From Candidatus Aenigmatarchaeota archaeon (GTDB taxonomy: Archaea; Aenigmatarchaeota; Aenigmatarchaeia; QMZP01; JAUXAV01): a stretch of 20,528 nt of DNA. The notes below the pieces were generated by a model. It was not told the DNA's origin and searched no databases. It saw only the letters and a program-made list of their open reading frames with translations. Numbering within the stretch: the stretch's first letter is position 1; each line of letters starts with the position of its first letter. This document shows, piece after piece, positions 13,712 through 20,528 of the stretch. The stretch covers positions 1 through 20,528 of the forward strand of contig JAUXAV010000007.1 of NCBI GenBank assembly GCA_030619735.1, read 5' to 3'. The position numbers and the translations under genes were made by a program.

Positions 13712-14293
13712 TTACTTTTTCTTCTTGGTTTGTTTTTTGGCAGCTTTCTTGGCCCTTTTAGCGGTTGCTGGTTTTTTCTTGGCTGGCTTTCTTTTGACCT
13801 TCTTGATTGGCTTGGCAGGTTTTTTGACTTTTTTAACCGGTTTCCTTTCTTTCATCTTAAGGAGCTCGTGTTCCTTCAGATATGAAAGCAGATGCCTCCT
13901 GCTCTTGAAGGTTCCTCCCTTTGCCATGAGGTAGAGCCTCCTATAGAGCCTGTTCTCAATTGCCCCTGTCTCCTTCAGTTTCTTCAGGGCCTTCCGGACA
14001 GACCTTATGGTCCTTATCCAGTGCCTCTTGCCGGAATTCCTGGCCCCTGCTTTCCCTTTCTTGGAGCCGAATCCCTTTTTCCTGCCTTTCTTCCTCTGGG
14101 CGAGCCTTAACCTTGATTGGGCCCTGACCTGACCTCTTTTCTGGATCTTCCATATAAGGTTCTTTTTTATCAGGTTCCTTATGTCCTCCCTTGTTATTGC
14201 CTCCTCAACCTCTTTTTCGGCCTTGATTCTTACCCTGCTTACTCCGCATTTCAGTACCCTTGCAGCAAGCTGCTTTTGTGAGCGCAGATTCAT
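13712..14293 (-). CDS. rpl19e: ribosomal protein L19e (eL19) with long basic tail
   Basis: A large-subunit protein found in archaea and eukaryotes. The start ATG 14293 (MNLRSQKQLAARVLKCG) is preceded by a strong Shine-Dalgarno-like aggtgat; an in-frame GTG at 14302 is less likely. The core spans residues 1-145 with AITREDIRNLIKKNLI and the GSKKGKAGARNSGKRHWIRTIR region. Residues about 150-193 form a Lys/Pro/Ala tail (KPVKKVKKPAKPIKK repeats) beyond the usual archaeal end. The tail resembles the linker composition of FtsY in this genome and might contact rRNA expansions. It overlaps no other gene and is coupled to rps2 and rpl18. Confidence 0.96.
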   Translation of the reverse strand: MNLRSQKQLAARVLKCGVSRVRIKAEKEVEEAITREDIRNLIKKNLIWKIQKRGQVRAQSRLRLAQRKKGRKKGFGSKKGKAGARNSGKRHWIRTIRSVRKALKKLKETGAIENRLYRRLYLMAKGGTFKSRRHLLSYLKEHELLKMKERKPVKKVKKPAKPIKKVKRKPAKKKPATAKRAKKAAKKQTKKKK

Positions 14294-14302
14294 TAATATC
14301 AC

Positions 14303-14977
14303 CTAATACCTTCCCCTCTGCCCGGGCTTCCTGTCGCGCCCGAAGCCCCTTCCCCTGAACCTTTCCTCCTCCCTGGGCTCCCGCTTCTCGGGCTTTTCCT
14401 CATATCCGAATTCCTCCACCTTCATGCTGAATTTCTTCTTTTTCTTCTTTGAAATCTCCCCTGCGAGTATCCAGAATATCAGGGCAAGGCTCTTCTTCCC
14501 GTTGTTGTTTGCAGGGATTACAAGGTCTACATTAGAGCATTCATTGAAGGTATCGCATATTGCAACCACAGGGATTCTCTTCTTCTTTGCCTCCTCTATG
14601 ACCTGCTGGTCTATTAAAGGGTCAACAACCATTACTATGTCAGGCTCATAGAAATCACGGAATGAGGGGTTTGTCAGGGTCCCTGGAGGGAACCTGCCTG
14701 CTATTGCCTTTCCGCCTATGGCCTCGGCGAATTTATTTATCGGCTTTTCCGCATTAGCCTTCCTGGAGACTATAAGAATATTTTCAAACCTGGAGAGGAA
14801 TTCCACTGCCTTTGCTATCCTTTCATTGACCTTCTGGAGATTGAAGACCGAAAGACCGTCGTCCCTGACCTTGTATACGAACCTTTTCATGTATTTTGTG
14901 CAGGATTTCATGCCTATATGCACGCCTGCCGAAAGGTATTGTTCCCTCTTCTCTTCTGTCATCTTCTCTGCTGGCAT
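14303..14977 (-). CDS. rps2: ribosomal protein S2 (uS2)
   Basis: A small-subunit protein at the head-body junction. 224 aa, with YLSAGVHIGMKSCTKYMKRFVYKVRDDGLSVFNLQK near the start, then NILIVSRKANAEKPINKFAEAIG, AGRFPPGTLTNP, DIVMVVDPLIDQQVIEEAKK and IPVVAICDTFNECSNVDLVIPANNNGKKS, all standard. The C-terminal residues about 185-224 are a charged Arg/Gly-rich tail (RFRGRGFGRDRKPGQRGRY). A TATA-like box at 15026-15037 suggests its own promoter. The gene order rpoK-enolase-S2 is a standard archaeal arrangement. Confidence 0.97.
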   Translation of the reverse strand: MPAEKMTEEKREQYLSAGVHIGMKSCTKYMKRFVYKVRDDGLSVFNLQKVNERIAKAVEFLSRFENILIVSRKANAEKPINKFAEAIGGKAIAGRFPPGTLTNPSFRDFYEPDIVMVVDPLIDQQVIEEAKKKRIPVVAICDTFNECSNVDLVIPANNNGKKSLALIFWILAGEISKKKKKKFSMKVEEFGYEEKPEKREPREEERFRGRGFGRDRKPGQRGRY

Positions 14978-15025
14978 AATTCTCGCCTTCCTGTGCTGAA
15001 TATTCCTTATTATTTGTGATATGTG

Positions 15026-15037
15026 TTTTTAAATAAA
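15026..15037 (-). promoter_or_regulatory. probable promoter of the S2-L19e-L18-mnhEFG unit
   Basis: On the minus strand the string reads tttatttaaaaa. Its centre would place transcription start near 15005, giving a leader of about 28 nt before ATG 14977. Confidence 0.5.
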
Positions 15038-15058
15038 GTATTCAGGAGGCTTATAAAG

Positions 15059-16156
15059 CTATGGCAGCCCCGCCATCCTGGCGTCAGGGATTTCCTGCCA
15101 GAGTTCTGTCAGCCTGTTCAGTTTGCCCAGTCTTTCGGAGCCGGAAAGGCCTATCTTCAGAAGGGGGGCACTGCAGAGTATTGAGAGGTCAGAAAGCCAG
15201 GAATCCCCTGTCTCCCTGATATTTTGCGAGATTACGGGAAAGAATTTGCCTTTTATGGCAAGTCTTGAGAGGTTGAAAACTCCCGAGAGTGTCCCGGCCT
15301 GGGCAGGTGTTATCAGGATTCCGTTGCCGGATTTTAATCCCAGGCCCTTCCCCAGCCTTTCCCTGTTTGACTGGTAAAGCTCATCACCTATGACAAGCCT
15401 TTTCTTAAGCTTTTCAGAAAGCCCTGAAAAGGATTCAAAATCCTCCTTATGGAAGGGGTCCTCCAGGTAGTATATCCTGTGGGTATAGCTTATCTCCTCT
15501 ATAAAGTCCAGGTATTTTTCGGGGTCAAGCTTTTTGGAACCAAGGTTATAGGCTTTCCCGTTCCAGAGCCCCTGGCCGGAAAAGTCAACTCCTATCTTAA
15601 GGTCCCAGTCCCCTGCAAGGGAGGAGAGGAATTCCAGGGTCCTGGTTAAATCCAGATTGCAGAACCAGGAGCCGTTGGGGGTTCTGCCAATAAGGTTTTT
15701 GCTCTTTTTCAGTTCCTCCAGGGCCGCATTATAGACCTCCAGACAGGTTTTAGCTGCTTCCTGGGGATTCTTTGCCCTGTAAGGGATTATGAAGAATTCC
15801 TGCATGTCCTTGTTTGATATGATATTTGCCAGGGGGAAAGGGAAATCCTTCTCAGTGCCCAGCTTCCATAGATTGTCCCCGGTGCGTGACCTGGCGATGG
15901 CAAAGGATATCGCCAGGCTGAGGGGCTTTTCCCCTAGTATCAGTTCCTGCAGAAAGGCGTCAAGCCCCTGCAAATCCCCTTCATCCAGTCCTATGAAATT
16001 GGGCCTTATGGAGGAGAATATCTTCAGGGTTTTTTTCAAATCATTTTTAAGAGGGACTGATGCAGAATAAGAACCCTTATCTGTGAATGCCCTGATGGTT
16101 ATGGCATTACCGCCGAGGGAGTCAAAATAGGGGTAGGCCCTGAGATTCTTAATCAT
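15059..16156 (-). CDS. eno: degraded enolase-like protein
   Basis: 365 aa, shorter than the usual 410-430. Enolase converts 2-phosphoglycerate to phosphoenolpyruvate, and the fold is recognisable: FDSLGGNAITIR near the start, GVDFSG (metal ligand D191), YLEDPF (E232) and IGDE (D258). Several catalytic positions differ. The base lysine in ILIKPNQ is Thr (T283 in ILITPAQAGT). The SHRSGE loop reads SQNIRE, losing His, Arg and Ser. The GDEGGF segment with its acidic residue is replaced by GRTPNGSW. K334 is retained. It is probably inactive or repurposed. The ATG overlaps the rpoK stop (ATGA), the normal operon position, so it is an altered orthologue rather than a transferred paralogue. Confidence 0.88.
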   Translation of the reverse strand: MIKNLRAYPYFDSLGGNAITIRAFTDKGSYSASVPLKNDLKKTLKIFSSIRPNFIGLDEGDLQGLDAFLQELILGEKPLSLAISFAIARSRTGDNLWKLGTEKDFPFPLANIISNKDMQEFFIIPYRAKNPQEAAKTCLEVYNAALEELKKSKNLIGRTPNGSWFCNLDLTRTLEFLSSLAGDWDLKIGVDFSGQGLWNGKAYNLGSKKLDPEKYLDFIEEISYTHRIYYLEDPFHKEDFESFSGLSEKLKKRLVIGDELYQSNRERLGKGLGLKSGNGILITPAQAGTLSGVFNLSRLAIKGKFFPVISQNIRETGDSWLSDLSILCSAPLLKIGLSGSERLGKLNRLTELWQEIPDARMAGLP

Positions 16157-16344
16157 AGATTATTATTGTCTTTTCTCTTAATATCTATGGGTATCAGCCC
16201 CTTCTCCCATTCCAGCTTGGCTATCTCTATGGGGCTCGTTTCCTTTGGGACCTTGACCATTGCCTGGGCGCCCTGGGAAATCTGCAGGGCCCTGGCTGAT
16301 ATTATCCTGGTTTTCTCGTATCTTGTGTATTCCCTTTTTTCCAT
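16153..16344 (-). CDS. rpoK: RNA polymerase subunit K (Rpb6 homologue)
   Basis: 63 aa with the family core TRYEKTRIISARALQISQGAQAMVKVP at residues 7-33 and ending in IAKLEWEKGLIPIDIKRK. It stabilises the largest polymerase subunits during assembly. A TATA-like box at 16374-16386 suggests separate initiation. It overlaps the enolase-like gene by 4 bp (ATGA). Upstream partners usual in archaea (L13, S9, RpoN) are not in the window; a PAC2 gene takes that place. Confidence 0.97.
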   Translation of the reverse strand: MEKREYTRYEKTRIISARALQISQGAQAMVKVPKETSPIEIAKLEWEKGLIPIDIKRKDNNNL

Positions 16345-16373
16345 AAGACCATTTAGAATGATTTATCATAAAA

Positions 16374-16386
16374 AGTATTTAAATTC
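16374..16386 (-). promoter_or_regulatory. probable promoter of rpoK
   Basis: On the minus strand gaatttaaatact contains a TATA match centred about 37 nt before ATG 16344, giving a leader of roughly 11 nt. It overlaps the last codons of the PAC2 gene. Confidence 0.45.
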
Positions 16387-16387
16387 A

Positions 16388-17182
16388 TTACCCTATGTAT
16401 CTGAGCTGCTCTTTTCCCTTTGTCGGTGCCTTCGCTTCTTTGGATATCTCCATCAGGGCCTTCCTCTGCAGGTTTTCAACCCTCTTTATGAACTTCTCCA
16501 TCTCCTTTACCCTCTGCTTGAGCTTTGACATGTCAAGCCTTATATTAAGGATTTTCATTAAGGACTTTAACACGACCTCTGCTGCCTTTGGGTCGGTAAC
16601 TATCGGAAAGCCCGAGGTCTCGCCCAGAATGCATAGACCCCTTATTCCCCTTTCCTTTCCCAGGCCCAGGAGAAGCCCTGCCGCGCCTACGATATATCCT
16701 ACCCTCTCCCCTGCAGTGAAATTTATTCCTGTTCCCTTGTATTTTTTCAGGTCCTCCTTGTGTGTTAAAGCGCCTATGGCTTCTGGCTCCTTTTCAAGCT
16801 CCCCTGTTGCCAGGCCGCCCAGGGTTATGACCTCCTTGCAGCCGAATGATTTTGCAAAGTCCAGGATTTCATTGCAGACCTCGTAATGGCCCTGCGGGGC
16901 AAGGCTCTGGCAGTCCCCTATCAGGAGTATCAGGTCCCTCTGTCCCTTCTTCTTCGCCTTGCAATAATGGAACTCGTTCTTCACCAGGTGCACCTGGTAG
17001 CTGTCCTGGAGCATCACAAACGGGAAGAACCATTTTGAGCGCAGCTCTGCAAATTTCTTTGCCCCAAGCTCTTCTATCATGTATCCCACTGCAACCCTTC
17101 CTATGTTCCCTACCCCCGGCAGTCCCTCTATAAGGATTGGGTTCTTCAGCTTTGGCTTGTTAAGAACAGTTATTTTGGTCAT
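16388..17182 (-). CDS. PAC2-family protein (proteasome assembly chaperone-like)
   Basis: 264 aa. The family pattern is PILIEGLPGVGNIGRVAVGYMIEELGAKKFAEL at residues 15-47, followed by a Rossmann-like core with DLILLIGDCQSL, EVITLGGLATGE and GVGYIVGAAGLLLGLGKERGI-type segments, and GLCILGETSGFPIVTDPKAA. Eukaryotic relatives help build the 20S proteasome, and archaeal members are proposed to do likewise. The last 55 residues form a probable coiled coil (KQRVKEMEKFIKRVENLQRK). A Shine-Dalgarno sequence gaggag lies 7 nt before the ATG and a TATA box at 17214-17229. It reads into rpoK but that gene also has its own promoter. Confidence 0.9.
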   Translation of the reverse strand: MTKITVLNKPKLKNPILIEGLPGVGNIGRVAVGYMIEELGAKKFAELRSKWFFPFVMLQDSYQVHLVKNEFHYCKAKKKGQRDLILLIGDCQSLAPQGHYEVCNEILDFAKSFGCKEVITLGGLATGELEKEPEAIGALTHKEDLKKYKGTGINFTAGERVGYIVGAAGLLLGLGKERGIRGLCILGETSGFPIVTDPKAAEVVLKSLMKILNIRLDMSKLKQRVKEMEKFIKRVENLQRKALMEISKEAKAPTKGKEQLRYIG

Positions 17183-17213
17183 TAAAATCTCCTCATATAC
17201 CTATATTGAAAAG

Positions 17214-17229
17214 CTTTTATTTAAATAGG
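17214..17229 (-). promoter_or_regulatory. promoter of the PAC2 gene
   Basis: On the minus strand cctatttaaataaaag contains a good TATA box centred 39 nt before ATG 17182, giving a leader of about 13 nt that carries the Shine-Dalgarno sequence. Confidence 0.55.
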
Positions 17230-17273
17230 AATTATTATATCCTAATAAGCTGACAGCTAAAGTATAAAGGTGA

Positions 17274-17385
17274 GCTCCCGTCGTCTAGTCCGGTCAAGGA
17301 CACGAGGTTCTCGACCTCGTAACCTGGGTTCAAACGCGCTGCTTTGGAGGCGCATTCAGCGGTGCTGAAAATCCCAGCGGGAGCG
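17274..17385 (+). tRNA. tRNA-Glu(CUC) with a T-loop intron
   Basis: Acceptor gctcccg/cgggagc, anticodon stem cgagg/cctcg with loop ttctcga and anticodon CTC at 17310-17312, T-stem ctggg/cccag. A 37-nt block (17335-17371) interrupts the T-loop between ttcaaa and t. Without it the tRNA is a standard 75 nt including the discriminator. The block contains tcagc-ggt-gctga and a gcgc/gcgc pairing. The intron occupies the same T-loop position as the third intron of tRNA-Ala here. The anticodon loop has no intron. Confidence 0.93.
17335..17371 (+). other. T-loop intron of tRNA-Glu
   Basis: The 37-nt insertion sits before the last nucleotide of the T-loop. The 3' boundary is uncertain by a few bases because of an aaaa run. 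Confidence 0.85.
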
Positions 17386-17387
17386 TT

Positions 17388-17459
17388 GGGCTCGTGGCTC
17401 AGTGGTAGAGCGCACGACTGATAATCGTGAGGTCGAGAGTTCGATTCTCTCCGGGCCCA
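17388..17459 (+). tRNA. tRNA-Ile(GAU)
   Basis: A 72-nt cloverleaf: acceptor gggctcg/cgggccc (one G-U), D-arm gctc-agtggta-gagc, anticodon stem cacga/tcgtg with loop ctgataa (anticodon GAT, 17421-17423), T-arm gagag-ttcgatt-ctctc. There is no intron. It lies 2 nt after tRNA-Glu, so the pair is co-transcribed. A T-rich tract (17460-17470) follows and may terminate it. Confidence 0.96.
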
Positions 17460-17468
17460 TTCTTTTTC

Positions 17469-17476
17469 TTTAAATT
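17469..17476 (+). promoter_or_regulatory. TATA box of the 450-aa gene
   Basis: The string tttaaatt is centred 25 nt before ATG 17498, fitting a leaderless transcript. Confidence 0.45.
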
Positions 17477-17497
17477 ATTTTCTGTCATTAAATATCT

Positions 17498-18850
17498 ATG
17501 AAAGAGGTATTCCCCTTCACTTCCATTGAAGAGGGCAAGGCATATGACTTGCTGGGTTGGCATATGGACAGATATGAAAGGGAGGAACTTGCCTGCCTTC
17601 CACCTGCTAAGGTTATGAGAAGCCAGCCAATGTTAAGAAGATACCCCCAGTTTTCTGAACTCGAGAACGGCGTATATGTTCCGAAGATATTTTCAATGCA
17701 TCTCCCGAAAAGGGAAAGGAATATGACAAGCGGCATAAGGGTTTGTTCGAGGTCGCTTCTTACTGACAGGGAATTTGTATTGAACCTGAAAGACCTTGGC
17801 TTTAGCGATAGGGATGAATACCAGGCATTCAGAGAGGTTGCGAAGGGGATTGGAGTAAGGATTGGGGAATCAAGATTCACTGACGTTAATGGGGTAAGGG
17901 AACTTGCAAAGAGGCACGGCTTCTATAAGGAGATTTCAGAAATGGGTAAAAATGAATTGGGGAGAGAAAGTGTTATAAGCAGGGGCAACCATGAATTTGA
18001 TGCCCCTGAGGGTGGTGAGCTGGGGGAAGACTCAGGGGAGGCCATAAGAAGGTCCAATATGGCAATAACCGGTAAGATAAAGCTCAAGGTAACCCCCCTT
18101 GTGTGCTGCGGAAGGCTGCCAAAAGAGAGCCAGCAATATGCAGCTGAGCTGTCAGATTCGGTAAATTCCAAATCCCCGCTTTATCAGGAGAAGCTGTTAT
18201 TCCCTTCGGTCCTCAGGATGGTATATTTTGAGAGCCAGCCAAGGGATAAGCTGTCAGAGCTCTGCCTCTACATAAGCGATTCGCCTGAAGAACTGGAGGA
18301 TGCAAGGAGCAGGGTGTTTGAGGACGCTGTAAAGTTTTTTGAAACCGTGCCCAGGAATACCTTCAGGTATGGGAGGGAATTCTTGTGGGACTGTCCCTTT
18401 GATATATGGCTGGCATACAATGCCACAGGACGCGTTTATAATCATTCTCAAATGTGGTTCCTGGCGAAGGATTTGCTGGTCTCAAGGACAGGAGCTTATT
18501 ATACTGATTTTGAGGGATGGAATATCAACTGGGACATTGGGGGAAAGTCAGAGATAAAGAGGAGGCAGCATATCCATTTAACAAATACATTCAAGGTCTT
18601 CAGCAGGTTCCTGACGCTGTTTGAGATGGGCATAGAACAGGTAAGGGGGAGGCCTCTTTCCCGTGCTAAAGCTGCCAAGATAGAAAGGGATACTCTTGGA
18701 AGGCTTATAGATACGATAAATGGGAGTGACTTCCTTAATGTATCAACTTCAAACAATGACCTGGATGTTAAGGCTTTTTATGAGTATGTTGGCGTTGGCA
18801 ATGGGGGATTCAGGATTGACAAAAAATATCTTTTTCCTATGTATCAGTAG
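17498..18850 (+). CDS. unknown 450-aa protein
   Basis: I do not recognise this protein. It is soluble, with no signal peptide or membrane helix. Residues about 145-190 form a charged, probably disordered stretch (HEFDAPEGGELGEDSGEAIRR) between two folded parts. The C-terminal half has several Trp and His: FLWDCPFDIWLAYNATG, then NHSQMWFLAKDLLVSRTGAYYTDFEGWNINWD near residues 310-345, then RRQHIHLTN. The H...KD.L....G.YYTDFEG string faintly recalls the catalytic and metal loops of aminoglycoside-phosphotransferase-like kinases, but the usual HGD and N residues are not clear, so this is only a hint. It stands alone after the tRNA pair with a leaderless promoter. Codon use is like the neighbouring genes. 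Confidence 0.85.
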   Translation: MKEVFPFTSIEEGKAYDLLGWHMDRYEREELACLPPAKVMRSQPMLRRYPQFSELENGVYVPKIFSMHLPKRERNMTSGIRVCSRSLLTDREFVLNLKDLGFSDRDEYQAFREVAKGIGVRIGESRFTDVNGVRELAKRHGFYKEISEMGKNELGRESVISRGNHEFDAPEGGELGEDSGEAIRRSNMAITGKIKLKVTPLVCCGRLPKESQQYAAELSDSVNSKSPLYQEKLLFPSVLRMVYFESQPRDKLSELCLYISDSPEELEDARSRVFEDAVKFFETVPRNTFRYGREFLWDCPFDIWLAYNATGRVYNHSQMWFLAKDLLVSRTGAYYTDFEGWNINWDIGGKSEIKRRQHIHLTNTFKVFSRFLTLFEMGIEQVRGRPLSRAKAAKIERDTLGRLIDTINGSDFLNVSTSNNDLDVKAFYEYVGVGNGGFRIDKKYLFPMYQ

Positions 18851-18897
18851 AAAGACTTAAAAAACTTATTCTTTAATGATTTAAATTGGTGTTTTAA

Positions 18898-19863
18898 GTG
18901 GCAAGTAGAAAGGTAAGGAAACCGAAAACCTGTAAAGTAATGGCAGAAAGGATAACAGCTTTGCCTGATATTTTGCCGGCTGATGAGCTTCGTCGGGAAC
19001 AGGCCTATTTATGGGCATATCCAAGACTTATAGAAGCCAATATAAGGACTAATACAACAGAAAGAGACCTAACTTCTGAAGAAAGGAGTAAACTTTTTGA
19101 TCTCGATAATAAGAGAGAGGAAAGGAAAAATCTTAGGGAGATGTTAGTGTTTGATATTAAAGATGATAGTGGTTATAGGATGTCTGTTTTCAAGCCGGAT
19201 GGAGAGAAAGACTTGGTTAAAAAACTAAGTTCTGTAGGAACATGCTGGTCAGGTAATTATGAAGAAAGAAGTGCAGAACTGATAGAAGACCTCAAAATTG
19301 GGGGTTCTGTTGTTCTTTTTGGTGAGAAAAAAATGAAAGGCGGTAATTATAAACCCAAGGTTTTTTCAAGGAGCAACATATGTATAGATACTCATAATAG
19401 ATCATTTCTTTTCGTCGACACAATCGAAAACGGAAATACAGGTGCTAGTAGTATAAGAAGTTGGGATAAAAGGAAAAAGGAATTAACTCTTGTAACCTTG
19501 GGGTGGATGCATATTGCAAGGCATCTTGGTTTTGATACAATTGGCCTGGGTGAAGAGGAATTACAAGAGCTTGGTAGGAATCTTGGAGCACAAACAAAAA
19601 AATTATTCAAAAAATACGAAGGTTCCGGTAGAGTACTAGCACACAAGAGAAAGATAGGAAGAGAGATATATTGTTGGAAACTGCATAGAAATAGTGATGG
19701 GAGATTCTATGCCTTTGATTTGGACCTTGCTTTAGATTTATCAAAAAAAATGAGAGCAGCCCATGACAGAGCAAGAAAATATAATGATTATGTAAAAGCG
19801 CTTGATGAGGCTAGAAGCGCGCTTGATGCAGTCAATAGACGTTACAGGAGAGGAGACGTATGA
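18898..19863 (+). CDS. unknown 321-aa basic protein
   Basis: I do not recognise this protein. It is rich in Lys and Arg, soluble, and ends in a probable coiled coil (DYVKALDEARSALDAVNRRYRR). Residues about 75-175 look mixed alpha/beta (MLVFDIKDDSGYRMSVFKPDG, GGSVVLFGEKKMKGG, RSFLFVDTIENG). The start is GTG 18898; the ATG at 18940 is an alternative and would remove 14 basic residues. TATA candidates are at 18855-18864 and 18881-18887. The gene is richer in A+T than the ribosomal genes. Its stop overlaps the next gene's start (ATGA), so it is translationally coupled to a metallopeptidase, hinting at a shared pathway. Confidence 0.82.
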   Translation: MASRKVRKPKTCKVMAERITALPDILPADELRREQAYLWAYPRLIEANIRTNTTERDLTSEERSKLFDLDNKREERKNLREMLVFDIKDDSGYRMSVFKPDGEKDLVKKLSSVGTCWSGNYEERSAELIEDLKIGGSVVLFGEKKMKGGNYKPKVFSRSNICIDTHNRSFLFVDTIENGNTGASSIRSWDKRKKELTLVTLGWMHIARHLGFDTIGLGEEELQELGRNLGAQTKKLFKKYEGSGRVLAHKRKIGREIYCWKLHRNSDGRFYAFDLDLALDLSKKMRAAHDRARKYNDYVKALDEARSALDAVNRRYRRGDV

Positions 19864-20528
19864 GTGATGTAATAGATACCATAGCAAAGTATGCAAGGAT
19901 ACCGAGCTATCCTGGTGAAGAAGGGCTGGCTATAGATGAATTGAAAAAAGAACTGCAAGGCTGTGCAGATTGCTGGGTTGATGATGCAGGCAACTTTCAT
20001 GCAATAAGGGAAGGGAAACGCGGGAAGGTTATGGTCGTGACTCATGTGGACAAATTTCCCTTGGCATATTTTGATACTTGTGATGATTATGTTTTGGGCA
20101 AGCTTGATAACTCTGTTGGCGTTGGTGTAGCTGTTAGCACATTAAAGGACTATCCAAAAGGTGCAAACACACTCGAATTTGTTGGTACAGTGGGTCATGA
20201 AGAAGAAGGATTCAGGGGAGCTACAGAATTGGCTAAAGATTTGTCAGCGAATCCAGATGGAGATTTGAAAGGGATTGTTGTGATTGATACTTCGGGTGCT
20301 GATAAGGCAGAAATGGGTGCTGGCCCCATTATATATCTGGGCGCAGGAAATCCTTTCCGGAAAAAAATAACAAAAGCTGCTGCAGAGGTTGCCAAAAAAG
20401 TAAAAATCCAAACCCAGAACTTTTTCCCTGGATGGGCAACCAATGACTCGACACCGTTGGCAGAAACCGATTACCCAGTTGTAGCGATTGAGGTTCTTGT
20501 AGAGAATCTCCATGGAAAGGTAGAAACA
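19860..20528 (+). CDS. M42/M20-type metallo-aminopeptidase, 5' part
   Basis: 223 residues are present; the gene continues past the right edge. It resembles co-catalytic zinc aminopeptidases and deacylases. The metal and catalytic set is visible in order: VVTHVDKF (H62, D64), KLDNSVGVGVAV (D83, bridging ligand), GHEEEGFRGA (E114/E115, general base and ligand), VVIDTS (D143), and ENLHG (H218). A segment ATNDSTPLAE near residue 195 precedes the last ligand. It probably cleaves N-terminal residues from peptides in the cytosol. A good Shine-Dalgarno sequence aggagagga precedes the ATG, which overlaps the stop of the 321-aa gene by 4 bp. M20 and M42 cannot be separated securely on this part. Confidence 0.88.
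   Translation, partial: MSDVIDTIAKYARIPSYPGEEGLAIDELKKELQGCADCWVDDAGNFHAIREGKRGKVMVVTHVDKFPLAYFDTCDDYVLGKLDNSVGVGVAVSTLKDYPKGANTLEFVGTVGHEEEGFRGATELAKDLSANPDGDLKGIVVIDTSGADKAEMGAGPIIYLGAGNPFRKKITKAAAEVAKKVKIQTQNFFPGWATNDSTPLAETDYPVVAIEVLVENLHGKVET

Noticed and set aside
13470..13934. A Leu/Phe-rich frame on + opposite L18/L19e that could look like a membrane protein
   Set aside because: It is the complement of the Lys-rich tail of L19e; hydrophobicity is an artefact of reading lysine codons backwards.

Overview
The window is archaeal chromosome. The evidence is a 16S 5' end and 3' end of archaeal type, archaeal TATA-box promoters with several apparently leaderless genes, archaeal or eukaryote-type ribosomal protein L19e, RNA polymerase subunit RpoK, a PAC2-family protein, FtsY, and tRNAs with introns outside the anticodon loop. 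The very divergent 23S core, heavy intron load and pared-down enzymes suggest a fast-evolving, perhaps DPANN-like lineage. That placement is inference only.

Region 1 (1-7095, + strand) is an rRNA operon in the order 16S, tRNA-Ala(UGC), 23S, with no 5S visible. Both rRNA genes are far longer than usual. By eye the excess resolves into discrete insertions: five short ones (31-86 nt) in 16S, and in 23S six short hairpin insertions (40-53 nt) plus two protein-coding ones. Removing them gives about 1457 nt (16S) and about 2998 nt (23S), which are normal archaeal lengths, so they are best read as introns. One 388-nt 23S insertion carries a 108-aa ORF that is not LAGLIDADG. The other (981 nt) carries a LAGLIDADG homing endonuclease. 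Each ORF has a TATA-like box just upstream, inside the insertion. The spacer tRNA-Ala has three introns (D-loop, anticodon loop, T-loop).

Region 2 (7095-10141, + strand) holds an 868-aa fusion of a prephenate-dehydratase-like domain, an ACT-like domain and two tandem TyrA-like domains with altered catalytic motifs. It is followed by the RNase P RNA gene, with a clear TATA box and a T-rich end.

Region 3 (10143-17182, mostly - strand) is information processing plus a partial Mrp antiporter. Read right to left it is PAC2 protein, rpoK, a degraded enolase, S2, L19e, L18, mnhE, mnhF, mnhG, then ftsY and a CutA1-like gene. An acyl-carrier-like gene lies on + between mnhG and ftsY, and its core DSL serine is replaced by Asp. 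A 161-bp structured insertion with flanking direct repeats separates mnhF from mnhG and duplicates their ATGA stop/start junction.

Region 4 (17274-20528, + strand) has tRNA-Glu(CUC) with a T-loop intron, tRNA-Ile(GAU), two proteins I do not recognise (450 and 321 aa), and the start of an M42/M20-type metallopeptidase that runs off the right edge.

All alignments behind the intron coordinates were made by eye against remembered rRNA consensus sequence. Boundaries are uncertain by a few nucleotides, and strict bulge-helix-bulge motifs were not established for the rRNA insertions.
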